Shown: piece after piece, positions 14,900 to 24,250 of the stretch
Position numbering within the stretch: the first letter of the stretch is position 1
How the letters are laid out: the number at the start of each line of letters is the position of its first letter
Assembly (NCBI GenBank): GCA_018262575.1
Contig: JAGSYU010000016.1
Location: 1 to 36,334 of the forward strand
Length of the DNA: 36,334 bases
Origin: Pseudomonadota bacterium
GTDB taxonomy: Bacteria > Pseudomonadota > Alphaproteobacteria > Rhizobiales > Pleomorphomonadaceae
Direction: 5' to 3'
Position numbers and translations under genes: made by a program
The notes under the pieces: generated by a model
Told to the model about the DNA's origin: nothing
What the model saw: the letters and a program-made list of their open reading frames with translations, nothing else
Databases searched by the model: none

Positions 14900-16470
14900 G
14901 ATAGCGTCCTTGATGGCTCGTCGGTGACCAGCGCGTGATAGAGCGTGTCCTCGTCAACGTGCTCGGCATCGAACACCTTGGCGATCGTTCCCTTGCTCAT
15001 CACCATTATGCGGTCGCAGTTTTGCAGGAGCTCTGGCAGGTCGTCGCTGACAATAATGACGCCCATGCCATCGGCCGCCAGCTTTTGGATGATGCGGAAG
15101 ATCGTATCTTTGGAACCGACGTCGACGCCGACCGTCGGCCCGTGCAACACGAAGAGCTTCGGCTTGATCATCAGGCCGCGGCCGATCAGCACGCGCTGTT
15201 GATTGCCCCCCGATAGCGATTGCACGGGATTGTCGAGATTGGCGGCGACGATCTGCAGATCGGCAGCGATGTCCTTGGACAAATTGCGGCTGCGGGTTTC
15301 GTCGATGGCGCCCCAGCGGTTCTTGATGCGGTCGAGAATTTCGACGACGATATTGGTCCGTATGGGCTTTTCTAAAAACAGCCCTTCCGAGAGGCGATCC
15401 TCAGGGACGTAACCGATGCCGGCATTGATGGCGTCGATTGGTCGCCTGAGCGCGACGGCCTCGCCATTGATCATCAGCGTGCCGCCATCGGCGGGCGTGA
15501 TGCCGGCGAGCGCCCGTGCAAGTTCGTTGCGGCCGGAATCGAGCAGGCCAGTGACGCCGAGGATTTCACCATGGGCGAGGGAGAAGCTTACGTTGCTGAA
15601 AGCCTGTGACCGACTTAGGCCGTTCACCGTCAGCAGATTGTCGGCGCCACGTTCGGCCCGGCGATAGCGGGCCACGTCGAGCTGCCGGCCCGTCATCCAA
15701 TAGCTGAGCTCGCTCTTGGAATGGTCTTTGATGTCGCCTTCCATCACCTTTTGGCCGTCGCGCATGATGATGAACTGGCCGCCGATCGATTTGGATTCGT
15801 CGAGCTTGTGGGTGACGAACAGGACGGCGACGCCATTAGCGCGCAGTCGGCCAACCACACTGATCAAGTTGTCGATCTCGCGCTTGGTCAGCGCTGATGT
15901 CGGCTCGTCCATGATCACCAGCTTGGCGTCGGTGGCGATGGCGCGGGCGATGGCCACCAGCTGGCGCGTTGCAATCGGAAGTTCCTCGATCGCCAGCGAC
16001 CAGAAACGCGGATCAGCCGGCAGGTTGACCGCCTCGAGCGCCTTGACAGCTGTCGAGATCAACCGGGCACGGTCGATGCGCCTGGCGAGCTTGCCGCCGG
16101 ATTCCACCAGTTGCTGGGTGAGAGAGATGTTCTCGGCAACCGAAAGGTTGGGCAGAAGCGACAGGTCTTGATAGACCGTCTCAATGCCGGCCGACAGGGC
16201 GCCTATTGGCGACAGGGCGGTGACTTCCTTTCCTCCGATAAGGATGCTCCCTTCGTCAGCCGGCTGTGCGCCGGAAATGATCTTGATCAGGGTGCTCTTG
16301 CCGCAGCCGTTCTCGCCCATCAGGTGATAGATCTGGCCGGCTTCGATCGATGTGCTGACGCCGCGCAGGGCGTGCACGCCGGCAAACCGCTTATGAATGC
16401 CCCGAAGTTCGAGGAACGGAGGTCCTCCCGCGGCCGTCGGGGAGAACTGGGACGATTTGCTGCTTTCCAT
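14896..16470 (-). CDS. Sugar ABC transporter ATP-binding protein, RbsA-like, second ATP site degenerate (system 2)
   Basis: Duplicated ATPase of 524 residues. NBD1 is complete: Walker A GENGCGKST, Walker B LVIMDEPTSAL and H-loop LFVTHK. NBD2 keeps SLSGGNQQRVLIGRG, but its Walker B reads LFVLHGPTVGVDVG where DEPTRGIDVG is usual, so both the Mg-binding Asp and the catalytic Glu are missing. That implies one hydrolytic site per subunit; related sugar importers show similar degeneracy. It follows the binding-protein gene after a 293-bp gap with three strong stem-loops and is coupled to permease A. Confidence 0.92.
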   Translation of the reverse strand: MESSKSSQFSPTAAGGPPFLELRGIHKRFAGVHALRGVSTSIEAGQIYHLMGENGCGKSTLIKIISGAQPADEGSILIGGKEVTALSPIGALSAGIETVYQDLSLLPNLSVAENISLTQQLVESGGKLARRIDRARLISTAVKALEAVNLPADPRFWSLAIEELPIATRQLVAIARAIATDAKLVIMDEPTSALTKREIDNLISVVGRLRANGVAVLFVTHKLDESKSIGGQFIIMRDGQKVMEGDIKDHSKSELSYWMTGRQLDVARYRRAERGADNLLTVNGLSRSQAFSNVSFSLAHGEILGVTGLLDSGRNELARALAGITPADGGTLMINGEAVALRRPIDAINAGIGYVPEDRLSEGLFLEKPIRTNIVVEILDRIKNRWGAIDETRSRNLSKDIAADLQIVAANLDNPVQSLSGGNQQRVLIGRGLMIKPKLFVLHGPTVGVDVGSKDTIFRIIQKLAADGMGVIIVSDDLPELLQNCDRIMVMSKGTIAKVFDAEHVDEDTLYHALVTDEPSRTLS

Positions 16471-16552
16471 TCAAACGCCCGGAAAAACCGGCTCCGACAT
16501 GTTCGGTTGGCGGTCCGCGCCGGTATTTGGCCGTTGGCGAACCCGATGATAT

Positions 16553-16578
16553 CCTCGCAGGGCCATGGTCCTGCGAGG
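16553..16578. other. Stem-loop 1 in system 2 binding-protein/ATPase gap
   Basis: CCTCGCAGG-N8-CCTGCGAGG, a perfect 9-bp stem. The gap 16471-16763 has no gene; it holds this and two further hairpins. Confidence 0.55.
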
Positions 16579-16619
16579 TTCGAGAGCGTTCCTTCCGTGG
16601 AGCCGTCGGCAGTCCGCAT

Positions 16620-16640
16620 GGGGACCTGTGAACTGTCCCC
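16620..16640. other. Stem-loop 2 in system 2 gap
   Basis: GGGGAC-N9-GTCCCC, a perfect 6-bp stem between the other two hairpins. Confidence 0.4.
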
Positions 16641-16719
16641 AATCGTCGCGGGTTCACCGGCATCCGGCCTGGCTTGTCCGTCGCAATGACGGCCGAGGTT
16701 GGTCCGGTGCGGTGGTGAC

Positions 16720-16745
16720 GGCCGTCGCGTGTCCGCGCGACGGCC
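16720..16745. other. Stem-loop 3, directly after the system 2 binding protein
   Basis: GGCCGTCGCG-TGTCCG-CGCGACGGCC, a perfect 10-bp stem about 20 nt downstream of the binding-protein stop. It probably stabilises that mRNA or attenuates readthrough to the ATPase gene. Confidence 0.6.
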
Positions 16746-16763
16746 GCTTGCGGCCTGACGAAC

Positions 16764-17765
16764 TCAGAAGTCGTACTTGTCGAGGTTATCCTTGTTGACG
16801 TCGATCCAGGCCTGTCCGGTCAGGATGATGCCCTTGCCCGGGCCCTGCTTGAGCTGCATGTTGGTGTAGCCGGGCACGCCGAGATCCATGCCGTCCTTGA
16901 ACTCCTGGCCGTCGATCAGCATCTTGGCGATCTTGTTCATCACGAAGCCGGCATCCTTGGGATCCCACAGGCTGATGCCGGTGACGGCCCCGCTCTGCAG
17001 CCAGCGGCTTGTGTCCTTGGGCATGCCGATGCCGTAGACGCAGATCTTGCCGGTGAGGCCGGCTTCCTCGATGGCACGACCGATGCCGATCGGGTCGACG
17101 GCCGAGCCGCCCTCAATACCCTTGAGATCGGGATACTTCTTCAGCAGCTCCTTGGTCTTGTTGTAGGCGGTGTTGGCGTCGTTGAACGACTCGTTCTTTG
17201 GCGACACCAGCTTCATTCCGGGATATTTGGCTTCGGCGTTGGCGGCGGACGCATCGGCCCACTGGACGTGGGTGAGGCTGCCAAGGGAGCCGACGAAGCT
17301 CGTCCACGTGCCCTTCTCGCCCATGCACTTGGCAAGCTGGTCGTTGAAGTGAGCGCCGAAGGCCGCGTTGTCGAACGCTTCCATGTCGACCATGGTGTTC
17401 TTGAGGTTGTTGGCCTCGTGCGTCATCACCTTGATGCCGCGGTCCATGGCCCGCTTGAGCACGCCTTCGAGCATCGGCGGATCGAACGGAACGACGGCGA
17501 TGGCGTCGACCTTCTTGGCAATCAGATCTTCGATCAGGCGTTCCTGCTGGGCGGCGTCGGCCTTTCCTGGACCGACCTGAGTGGCGGCCACGCCCTCGGT
17601 CTTCTCGCCGTATTCCTTGACGCCCTGTTCCATGCGAGTGAACCAGGTTTCACCGGCGAGCTTGACGACCGTGGTGATCGTCTGATCGGCGGCGAAGGTG
17701 CTGCTGGTACCAAAGGCGGTGCCAAGCATCAGGGCACCCAGAGCCAGTTTGTTCAATATGGCCAT
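16764..17765 (-). CDS. Periplasmic sugar-binding protein, RhaS/LsrB-like (system 2)
   Basis: Exported protein of 333 residues. The signal peptide is roughly residues 1-25, ending SSTFAA before DQTITTVVK. The mature part follows the Peripla_BP_4 pattern: WFTRMEQGVKEYGEKTEGV, KKVDAIAVVPFDPPMLEGVL, KVMTHEANNLKNTMVDMEAF, IGIGRAIEEAGL and QAWIDVNKDNLDKYDF at the C-terminus. The HEANN and AVDPIGIGRAIEEAG segments recall the AI-2/rhamnose-binding (LsrB/RhaS) group. The start at 17765 has GGAAGGAGAA upstream. The ligand is unknown; a position between two permeases and near DhaKL2 suggests a ketose or a polyol-derived sugar. Confidence 0.9.
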   Translation of the reverse strand: MAILNKLALGALMLGTAFGTSSTFAADQTITTVVKLAGETWFTRMEQGVKEYGEKTEGVAATQVGPGKADAAQQERLIEDLIAKKVDAIAVVPFDPPMLEGVLKRAMDRGIKVMTHEANNLKNTMVDMEAFDNAAFGAHFNDQLAKCMGEKGTWTSFVGSLGSLTHVQWADASAANAEAKYPGMKLVSPKNESFNDANTAYNKTKELLKKYPDLKGIEGGSAVDPIGIGRAIEEAGLTGKICVYGIGMPKDTSRWLQSGAVTGISLWDPKDAGFVMNKIAKMLIDGQEFKDGMDLGVPGYTNMQLKQGPGKGIILTGQAWIDVNKDNLDKYDF

Positions 17766-17838
17766 GATAGTTCTCCTTCCTCTCCTAAAAACCCTCGTTG
17801 GAATTGTGAGCACGAGAGGGTGATCGCGCCGAACCCTT

Positions 17839-18822
17839 TCAGCTGCCGGCCCGAGGCCGGAGCGCGAACAGGGTCCGAAGGTCGATTCCGGATACCCAGA
17901 GAAAGATCAGCAGCAGCAATCCCCAGGCAAAATCCCGGAAGAAATTCGAGATGTTGAGGAAATTGAACATGCTTGAAAGCATCTGCAGTGCTACCGCCGA
18001 CAGGACGACGCAGGTGATCTTGCCATAGCCACCGCTGGGGCGAACGCCGGCCATGACGGTGATCAGGATGGCAATCAGCACGTAGGATGTACCGTAGTCC
18101 CATTTGACGCTGGAAATGCGAGCGGCAATGATGAACCCGGCCACCGAGGCGAACAGGCTGGAGAGCGTGTAAGTCACCATCAGCAAGCGGATCTGATTGA
18201 AGCCGGCAAAGCGAGCCGCCTTGGCGTTGCTGCCAAGCATGTAAAGGCGCATTCCGAATGGAGAGAAGCGCAACACGCAGCCGACGATCACCGCAAGGAC
18301 GATGAACACGGCAAAGCACATCGGTATGCCGAGGATCGGCATGTGGCCGAAATTGTCGAGCGGTTCGATATAGCCCAGGCGGACGCCGGACCCGTTGGTC
18401 AGCACGACCGACAGGCCGGTATAGGCAAGCGAGGTACCGAGCGTGGCGATGATCGGAGTCAGCGAGGCGCGCGACACCAGGAACCCGTTGACGAGGCCGC
18501 ACAGCAACCCGACGGCGAGGCAGGCAGCGGCGAAGACGAAGGCGTAGGTCATCGGGCTGTCGTCGGCGGAAATCCATAGCGGTACGGTGAGTGCCGCGAC
18601 GATGCCGGCAAGGTTGGCGACGGCGATGCCCGACAGGTCGATGCCGCCGTTGCCTGAGATCATGGTCAGAGTGACGCCGATTGCCAGCAAGCCGAGTTCG
18701 GGAACCTGCACTGCCATGGACTGCAGATTGTAGATGCCGGCGAAGTCCGTGCCGGCGATCGCCACAGCGGCGAGCAGCACGAGTGCATTGACAGCGACGA
18801 GAAAATTCAGTTGGCGATCCAC
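17839..18822 (-). CDS. Sugar ABC transporter permease, RbsC-like (system 2, permease B)
   Basis: Inner-membrane protein of 327 residues with family segments LGVTLTMISGNGGIDLSGIA-like, IIATLGTSLAYTGLSVVLTN, YMLGSNAKAARFAGFN and MAGVRPSGGYGKITCVVLSA. I place the start at the GTG at 18822 because AGGGAGAGG lies just upstream and the membrane segment begins there (VDRQLNFLVAVNALVLL); the open frame runs on to 18936 without conserved content. It lies between DhaL2 and the binding-protein gene and pairs with permease A. Confidence 0.88.
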   Translation of the reverse strand: MDRQLNFLVAVNALVLLAAVAIAGTDFAGIYNLQSMAVQVPELGLLAIGVTLTMISGNGGIDLSGIAVANLAGIVAALTVPLWISADDSPMTYAFVFAAACLAVGLLCGLVNGFLVSRASLTPIIATLGTSLAYTGLSVVLTNGSGVRLGYIEPLDNFGHMPILGIPMCFAVFIVLAVIVGCVLRFSPFGMRLYMLGSNAKAARFAGFNQIRLLMVTYTLSSLFASVAGFIIAARISSVKWDYGTSYVLIAILITVMAGVRPSGGYGKITCVVLSAVALQMLSSMFNFLNISNFFRDFAWGLLLLIFLWVSGIDLRTLFALRPRAGS

Positions 18823-18862
18823 CGCGCCTCTCCCTGACTTAAAATCTCGAACCTGGCCTCGG

Positions 18863-18885
18863 GCACCTTTCCGGTGGAAAGGTGC
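18863..18885. other. Stem-loop upstream of permease B
   Basis: GCACCTTTCC-GGT-GGAAAGGTGC, a perfect 10-bp stem, in the 171-bp gap between DhaL2 and permease B. Confidence 0.6.
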
Positions 18886-18954
18886 TTCCGAGTCCCGAAC
18901 CGTCGTTCGCGGGCGCCGGCCTCGACCGACTGGCATCTCCCGGGAGCGACCTTG

Positions 18955-18974
18955 CCGGAGCGATGACGCTCCGG
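18955..18974. other. Stem-loop directly after DhaL2
   Basis: CCGGAGCG-ATGA-CGCTCCGG, a perfect 8-bp stem with a tetraloop, 20 nt beyond the DhaL2 stop. Confidence 0.55.
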
Positions 18975-18993
18975 ATCGGCTTGTTGCGACTAT

Positions 18994-19641
18994 CTAGGCG
19001 GCCGTCAGCCGCGCCTTGGCGCCAAGCGCCATGGTTCTGAGGATCAGCGCGCAGGATGTCGCTCCGGCATCGAGCACACCGACCGACCGTTCGCCCAGGC
19101 GGCTGGCCCGACCGATCTTGGCCACCATGGCCTTGGTGCTGTCGCGTCCCTTTTCCGCTGCCTCGATCAGTGCATCGAGGGCATCTGCGAAGGAGAGTCC
19201 GGCGGCATTGGCGGCGTTGAAGGCGGCGAGAGCGGGAACCAGCGCATCGAGCAGCGTCTTGTCGCCAACTTTGGCCGCGCCGATCGACTGGATGCCGTCG
19301 AGGCCGTTTGCCAGCATGTTGGCGAAGGCTTTGGGGTCGATGTCGGCGACGGCTTCGATCGCTTCGGAAAACTGGATGAACATCACGCCATAGAGTGGGC
19401 CCATCGAACCGCCGATTTCGGTCATGAGCACCGTGCCGAGCGTATCAAGGGCGGCTGTCAGCGACATGTCCCGCCCCCGGATGCGCTCGGCGGTCATGCC
19501 GAAGCCCTTGGCCATGTTGACGCCATGGTCTCCGTCGCCGATCTTGCCGTCGATTTCGGAAAGGTAGGCGCGGTTGTCGATGATCGTGTCGGCCAGTTCC
19601 AGGACAATGCTGCCGGCTGTGGCATTCGCAAAGGTCTGCAT
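18994..19641 (-). CDS. DhaL-type nucleotide-binding kinase subunit (DhaL2)
   Basis: Protein of 215 residues with the full DhaL signature: Asp31, Asp36 and Asp38 in EIDGKIGDGDHG, the turn EIGGSMGPLYGVM, VGDKTLLDALVPAL and GERSVGVLDAGATSC. It provides the ADP/ATP site that phosphorylates the ketose held by DhaK2. It follows DhaK2 by 15 bp on the same strand and leads the importer 2 operon. More canonical than DhaL1. No DhaM phosphodonor gene is near, so ATP is the likely phosphate source. Confidence 0.9.
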   Translation of the reverse strand: MQTFANATAGSIVLELADTIIDNRAYLSEIDGKIGDGDHGVNMAKGFGMTAERIRGRDMSLTAALDTLGTVLMTEIGGSMGPLYGVMFIQFSEAIEAVADIDPKAFANMLANGLDGIQSIGAAKVGDKTLLDALVPALAAFNAANAAGLSFADALDALIEAAEKGRDSTKAMVAKIGRASRLGERSVGVLDAGATSCALILRTMALGAKARLTAA

Positions 19642-19656
19642 CTCTCTTTCCTTCGC

Positions 19657-20652
19657 TCAGAGCGCTGCCGGACAAGTGACGTCGACGTCGAGAAACCTTT
19701 TGAGTTCCTCGTCCAGCGCCATCACGGTCAGCGTGGCGCCGACCATCTCGAGCGAGCTGAAATAATTGCCGATGTAGGTGCGGTGAATCTTCAGCCCACG
19801 CGCGGTTATGGCCGCCTCGATGCTGTCGTTGAGGATGTAGAGTTCGTTGAGCGGCGTGGCGCCGAGACCCGAGATCAGCACCGCCACTTCCGTCCCGGGC
19901 GAAAGACCGTGGTCGGCGAGGACGATATCGGCCATCTCTTTGCCAACCTCGGATGCACTCTTCAGTGGCTCGACGCGGACGCCCGGTTCGCCATGATGGC
20001 CGATGCCGACTTCCATCGTGCCGGGCTCGATGGCGAAGTTGGGGTGACCCACGGCCGGCAGCGTGCACGGCCCCAGCCCCACGCCGATCGAACGGCAGTT
20101 GTCGATCGCTTTCTGAGCTGCGGCGCGGACTTCGGCGAGGCTGGCGCCTTCGGCAGCCTTGGCCCCGCCGACCTTCCACATGAAGATTTCGCCAGCCACG
20201 CCGCGGCGCTTCTCGCGCTCGTCAGGGGAGGCGGAGCAGACATCGTCGTTGGCGACAACGGTCGCGATCTCGATGCCTTCTTTTGCCGCCAGCTTGATCG
20301 CCATTTTGACGTTCATATTGTCGCCGGCATAGTTGCCATAGAGGCAGACCACGCCCTTGCCGTTGTTGGCTTCGCGAGCGGCGTCGAGGAAACTCTTGGC
20401 AGTCGGCGAGGAAAACAGCTCCCCCACAGCGACGGCATCAAGCATGTTACGGCCAACATATCCGATGAAGGCGGGTTCGTGGCCTGAGCCGCCACCGGTG
20501 ATCACACCGACCTTGCCGGCGCTCGGTGCCGACCGGGCGACAACGACGCGCGAGTTATCCTCGGAGAGGCGAAGAATATCGGCGTGGGCTTTGATGAACC
20601 CCTTGACCGTATCCTCGACGACCTCGTCGGGATTGTTGATGAAGCGCTGCAT
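19657..20652 (-). CDS. DhaK-type ketose-binding kinase subunit (DhaK2)
   Basis: Protein of 331 residues: ITGGGSGHEPAFIGYVGR (motif 53-60), LYGNYAGDNMNVKMA, and substrate His220 in GIGHHGEPGV. All landmarks of an active covalent-ketose kinase are present. It is the first gene of the operon DhaK2, DhaL2, permease B, binding protein, ATPase, permease A, PfkB. Upstream on the minus strand, TTGACA (20985 down to 20980) is a possible -35 box without a convincing -10. Dihydroxyacetone, L-erythrulose or D-erythrulose are the candidate substrates; sequence alone cannot choose. Confidence 0.9.
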   Translation of the reverse strand: MQRFINNPDEVVEDTVKGFIKAHADILRLSEDNSRVVVARSAPSAGKVGVITGGGSGHEPAFIGYVGRNMLDAVAVGELFSSPTAKSFLDAAREANNGKGVVCLYGNYAGDNMNVKMAIKLAAKEGIEIATVVANDDVCSASPDEREKRRGVAGEIFMWKVGGAKAAEGASLAEVRAAAQKAIDNCRSIGVGLGPCTLPAVGHPNFAIEPGTMEVGIGHHGEPGVRVEPLKSASEVGKEMADIVLADHGLSPGTEVAVLISGLGATPLNELYILNDSIEAAITARGLKIHRTYIGNYFSSLEMVGATLTVMALDEELKRFLDVDVTCPAAL

Positions 20653-21168
20653 GATGCCTTCCTATTTCCTCGGATCAGACAAGTAGTTGACCTTCACCGG
20701 TTCCAAACACCGGCGCAGGCCAAGGGGATGGCTTTCGTGAACCCGGCATGCGCCCACCTTCCGCCCCCGTGCTTGCACGGGAGTCGCAACAGCGGCGCGC
20801 CGTTGGCTTGGCCACAAAGCAAATCCATCCCGGCGCCAAAAGACGTCCGTCCTTCGACTTCAAGAAAAAGATTTCGGTGAGGATCCTCCAGGCGCCCCGC
20901 GCATTTGCCCAGGGCCCCATCGGTCAGCGCAGCCTCCATCCGCCCTGATGTTTACAATGTTCGCCTCATCACTGACTTTTGTCAACGGTAGAATAATCGC
21001 ATAGACGAAAGGTGTGGAAGCGACGCCGGAATGTCGGAAAGCCGGCCTTCGGATGAACTCGAACCTTGGAAGAAAGTTCACCGGAAGAGCAGGTAGCCGG
21101 ATTCAAGTAAAAATTGAAAATCATCTGCCCGGGACAAGCCGTGGTGTACATCGAACGAACACAACGGT

Positions 21169-21202
21169 CCGCCATCCGTTTGAATGGGCTGACGGATGGC
21201 GG
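21169..21202. other. Long stem-loop in DhaK2/RpiB gap
   Basis: CCGCCATCCGT and ACGGATGGCGG form a perfect 11-bp stem with a 12-nt loop. It is too far (about 280 nt) from RpiB to be its obvious terminator; function unknown. Confidence 0.5.
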
Positions 21203-21401
21203 CTTCCGAAAAATGGAAACGATATTAGGTGCTTATATTGAAAGCGAAACGGCGAAGTCGTCGTAGACGAGCTCTCGCTTGCCCCGATAGCCGGATGGAC
21301 TTTGCCAACATCACCGGGCGAGCAGCCGCGCAATCCGTCGGGGCGACTCACGGCGGACCGGATTTTTACTTCAGGACAAGAAGGAAATAGGATCGAGCAG
21401 A

Positions 21402-21445
21402 CAAAAATACATAAGCCCATTGCGCAGCCATCGGCGGCGCAATGG
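21402..21445 (-). terminator. Rho-independent terminator of RpiB
   Basis: On the minus strand CCATTGCGC-N11-GCGCAATGG (21445 down to 21417) is followed by a T-rich tail containing GTATTTTTGT. It begins 40 nt after the RpiB stop. Confidence 0.7.
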
Positions 21446-21484
21446 TTTCAGGAACGACGTTTGCCGAGCCTCGGCGTTTCAATC

Positions 21485-21946
21485 TCAAGGCGCGGTATAT
21501 TTCTCATCCACGCCGTCGATCGCCTTGACGTTGCCGGCTGATGGTCCGGCTGGATCGAAATGTCCGGTGTTCTGCAGGAAGGCGTCGGCGACGGTCTTGG
21601 CCAGTTCGACTCCGATGACGCGGGCGCCCATGGTGATGATCTGCGCATCGTTTGACAGGGCTGCTCGCTGAGCCGAATAGGTATCATGGGTCAGGGCTGC
21701 GCGAATGCCGCGCACCTTGTTGGCGCTGATGCACACGCCAATGCCGGTGCCACAGATCAAAATAGCCCGATCATATAGTCCGTCACGAACCCCGGATGCT
21801 ACGCGATCGGCCATATTGGCATAGAACGGGTCGGCGCCGTGTTCAGTTCTGGACACTTCGAACACATCAAAGCGCCCTTTGAGATGCTCAGCCAACAGAT
21901 GTGCGAGGCCTTCGCCTGCACTGTCGCCCGCAAGAGCAATTTTCAT
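21485..21946 (-). CDS. rpiB: Ribose-5-phosphate isomerase B-family protein, EryI-like candidate
   Basis: LacAB/RpiB fold of 153 residues. Catalytic Cys65 lies in [17 protein letters not shown], followed by [17 protein letters not shown] and [18 protein letters not shown]. RpiB interconverts aldose and ketose 5-phosphates. The Brucella paralogue EryI makes D-erythrose 4-phosphate from its ketose isomer. GGAAGGTAGGA precedes the ATG. It is transcribed divergently from transketolase across a 233-bp region and has its own terminator. The presence of EryC-like and EryH-like genes in the window supports the EryI role, but ordinary ribose 5-phosphate isomerisation is equally possible from sequence alone. 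Confidence 0.88.
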   Translation of the reverse strand: MKIALAGDSAGEGLAHLLAEHLKGRFDVFEVSRTEHGADPFYANMADRVASGVRDGLYDRAILICGTGIGVCISANKVRGIRAALTHDTYSAQRAALSNDAQIITMGARVIGVELAKTVADAFLQNTGHFDPAGPSAGNVKAIDGVDEKYTAP

Positions 21947-22179
21947 AGTGGTCCTACCTTCCGGAAACCCGGGCTTTTTGAAGCTCGACCGCCACTGACG
22001 TCATGCAGTGGGCAACCTTGTTACGTGCTGCCTTCGGAATATCAAAATGAGATTCTCCCAGCGGCTTCACCGCTAACGTAACACGTATATCGTGATAATC
22101 AACGCTTTGATGTGATTTTGGTATATTTATGTGGGATTGTTGTGGCATAAATTGAGCATCCGTACACAGGAAGATCACA
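21947..22179. promoter_or_regulatory. Divergent promoter region of RpiB and transketolase
   Basis: An AT-rich core lies at 22080-22165. An inverted pair ATCAA-CGCT-TTGAT (22098-22111) lies centrally, suggesting a shared operator. No clear -35/-10 pair could be chosen. Confidence 0.4.
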
Positions 22180-24207
22180 ATGCCCAACAATGACAAGGTC
22201 GGCGTCGATGCCGAAACGACGCCCGAGATCCGTAGGCTGGCCAACTGCATCCGCGCTCTGGCTATCGACGGCGTCGAGGCCGCCAACTCCGGTCACCCAG
22301 GCGCTCCGCTCGGCATGGCCGATGCCGCCACCGTGTTGTTTGCCAACCACCTGAAGTTCGATGCGAGCCGGCCCGACTGGCCCGATCGCGACCGCTTCGT
22401 TCTGTCAAACGGCCACGCGTCGATGCTGCTCTATGCATTGCTGTATCTGACCGGCTACGCCGACATGACGCTTGACCAGATGAAAGCGTTTCGCCAGTTG
22501 GGGTCAAAGGCTGCCGGCCACCCGGAATACGGCCACGCCAAAGGCATCGAGACCACGACCGGTCCGTTGGGGCAGGGCATTGCCGGCGCCGTCGGCATGG
22601 CGATGGCCGAGCGTCGTCTCGCCGACGAGTTCGGAGCCGATATCGTCGATCACTACACCTACGTGTTTGTTGGCGACGGCTGTCTTGAAGAGGGCGTCGG
22701 TCACGAGGCAGTTTCGCTGGCCGGCCATCTCGGGCTCGGCAAGCTGATTGTGCTCTATGACGACAATGGCATTACCATCGATGGGCCGACCTCTGTCAGC
22801 TTCTCCGAAGACGTCGGTGCCCGTTTCGCCGCCTGCGGCTGGCATGTCCAGGCTTGCGACGGCCACGCCGCTGCTGCCGTCGACGCGGCGATCGCCGCCG
22901 CGCGCAAGGAAACGGCCCGCCCCTCGCTGATCGCCATGCGGACGGTGATCGGCTACGGCTCGCCCAACAAGGCGGGCAAGGAATCCTCGCATGGCTCGCC
23001 GCTCGGTGCGAAGGAAGCTGCCGCGACCAAGGCGGCGCTCCATTGGACCGGTGGTCCGTTTGAGATTCCCGAGAATCTGCTGGTACGCTGGCGAGAGATG
23101 GGCGCGCGTGGCGCAACAGCCCGGCTCGCCTGGGAGAGGCGCCTTGCCTCGAAGCCAGCGGACGTTCGCGACGAATTCGTTCGCAGAGACCGGCGGGCGT
23201 TGCCCGCTAACTATGCCGCGGCTGTCGGTGAGCTCAAGGCGAAGCTGTTCGCCGAACCGCAGAAGGTCGCGACGCGCCGGGCGAGTCAGATCGCGTTGGA
23301 GGCGTTGACGGCGGCGGTTCCGGAGATGGTTGGTGGTTCTGCCGATCTCACCGGTTCCAACCTGACTCGCGTGCCGTCGGTGGACAGCCAGTTCAGTCGC
23401 AAGACGTCAGGCCGCTACGTCGGCTATGGCGTGCGCGAGTTCGCCATGGGCGCCGCCATGAACGGCATGTCGGTACATGGCGGTCTTATTCCCTACGGCG
23501 GCACTTTTCTGGTCTTTTCCGATTATGCCCGCGGTGCCATCCGTCTATCAGCCCTGATGGGGGCTGGGACCATCTATGTCATGACCCACGATTCAATCGG
23601 CCTTGGCGAGGATGGTCCGACCCATCAGCCGGTCGAACACCTCGCCTCGCTGCGGGCCATCCCCAATCTCATGGTATTCCGACCGGCCGATGCGGTCGAA
23701 ACGCTGGAATGCTGGGATATCGCCGTTCGCAACCGTAACCGGCCATCGCTTCTGGCCCTGTCGCGCCAGGCAGTGCCACAATTGCGCGAAAAGGGCGAAC
23801 CGATTGCCGACAATCGGGCTGAGCGCGGCGCCTATGTCATCCGAACCTATGGTGGCCGCAGGGACGTGACAATTTTAGCTACGGGCACGGAAGTGGCGCT
23901 CGCCGTCGAGGCGGCAGAGACGCTCCATGCAGGTGGGGTCGCCGTGGCGGTTGTATCGATGCCGTCGTGGGAACTGTTCGAGGCGCAGTCGAAGGCTTAT
24001 CGCGCCGAGGTGCTCGGACATGCCCCGCGCCTCGCCGTCGAAGCTGCCGGCAAGTTCGGCTGGACCCGTTACGTGGACAGTGAATCCGACGTGATCGGCC
24101 TCGAGGGGTTCGGCGAATCGGGGCCTGCCGAGCAGCTCTACGCCAAGTTCGGCATCACCCGGCAAGCCATCGTCGACAAGGCCAAGGCGCTGATCGCAGG
24201 CGACTGA
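22180..24207 (+). CDS. tkt: Transketolase
   Basis: Full-length thiamine-diphosphate enzyme of 675 residues that transfers C2 ketol units between ketose and aldose phosphates, using D-erythrose 4-phosphate among others. The N-terminal domain has [36 protein letters not shown] and the ThDP/metal motif [13 protein letters not shown]...[10 protein letters not shown]. The pyrimidine domain has [21 protein letters not shown] and [20 protein letters not shown]; the C-terminal domain ends near [19 protein letters not shown] precedes the ATG. Divergent from RpiB and convergent with DhaL3. Probably an accessory, pathway-specific copy given its catabolic neighbours (inference). Confidence 0.96.
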   Translation: MPNNDKVGVDAETTPEIRRLANCIRALAIDGVEAANSGHPGAPLGMADAATVLFANHLKFDASRPDWPDRDRFVLSNGHASMLLYALLYLTGYADMTLDQMKAFRQLGSKAAGHPEYGHAKGIETTTGPLGQGIAGAVGMAMAERRLADEFGADIVDHYTYVFVGDGCLEEGVGHEAVSLAGHLGLGKLIVLYDDNGITIDGPTSVSFSEDVGARFAACGWHVQACDGHAAAAVDAAIAAARKETARPSLIAMRTVIGYGSPNKAGKESSHGSPLGAKEAAATKAALHWTGGPFEIPENLLVRWREMGARGATARLAWERRLASKPADVRDEFVRRDRRALPANYAAAVGELKAKLFAEPQKVATRRASQIALEALTAAVPEMVGGSADLTGSNLTRVPSVDSQFSRKTSGRYVGYGVREFAMGAAMNGMSVHGGLIPYGGTFLVFSDYARGAIRLSALMGAGTIYVMTHDSIGLGEDGPTHQPVEHLASLRAIPNLMVFRPADAVETLECWDIAVRNRNRPSLLALSRQAVPQLREKGEPIADNRAERGAYVIRTYGGRRDVTILATGTEVALAVEAAETLHAGGVAVAVVSMPSWELFEAQSKAYRAEVLGHAPRLAVEAAGKFGWTRYVDSESDVIGLEGFGESGPAEQLYAKFGITRQAIVDKAKALIAGD

Positions 24208-24217
24208 GGCACTCACG

Positions 24218-24241
24218 GGCCGCGGGCATTGGCCCGCGGCC
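24218..24241. terminator. Bidirectional stem-loop between transketolase and DhaL3
   Basis: GGCCGCGGGC-ATTG-GCCCGCGGCC, a perfect 10-bp stem flanked by CACGG and CCGTG that can extend it, between two convergent stops. No T-run on either side. Confidence 0.6.
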
Positions 24242-24250
24242 ATCCGTGGT

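Larger units (their letters stand above)
20653..21484. other. 832-bp intergenic region between DhaK2 and RpiB
   Basis: No convincing gene on either strand; short open frames have no recognisable content. It holds a CCCGTGC-TT-GCACGGG hairpin (20766-20781), a possible minus-strand -35 box (20980-20985), a perfect 11-bp stem-loop (21169-21202) and the RpiB terminator (21402-21445). It may contain decayed sequence. Confidence 0.5.

Noticed and set aside
20694-20939. Small minus-strand gene upstream of DhaK2
   Set aside because: No ribosome site or family similarity; contains a hairpin and probably is intergenic.
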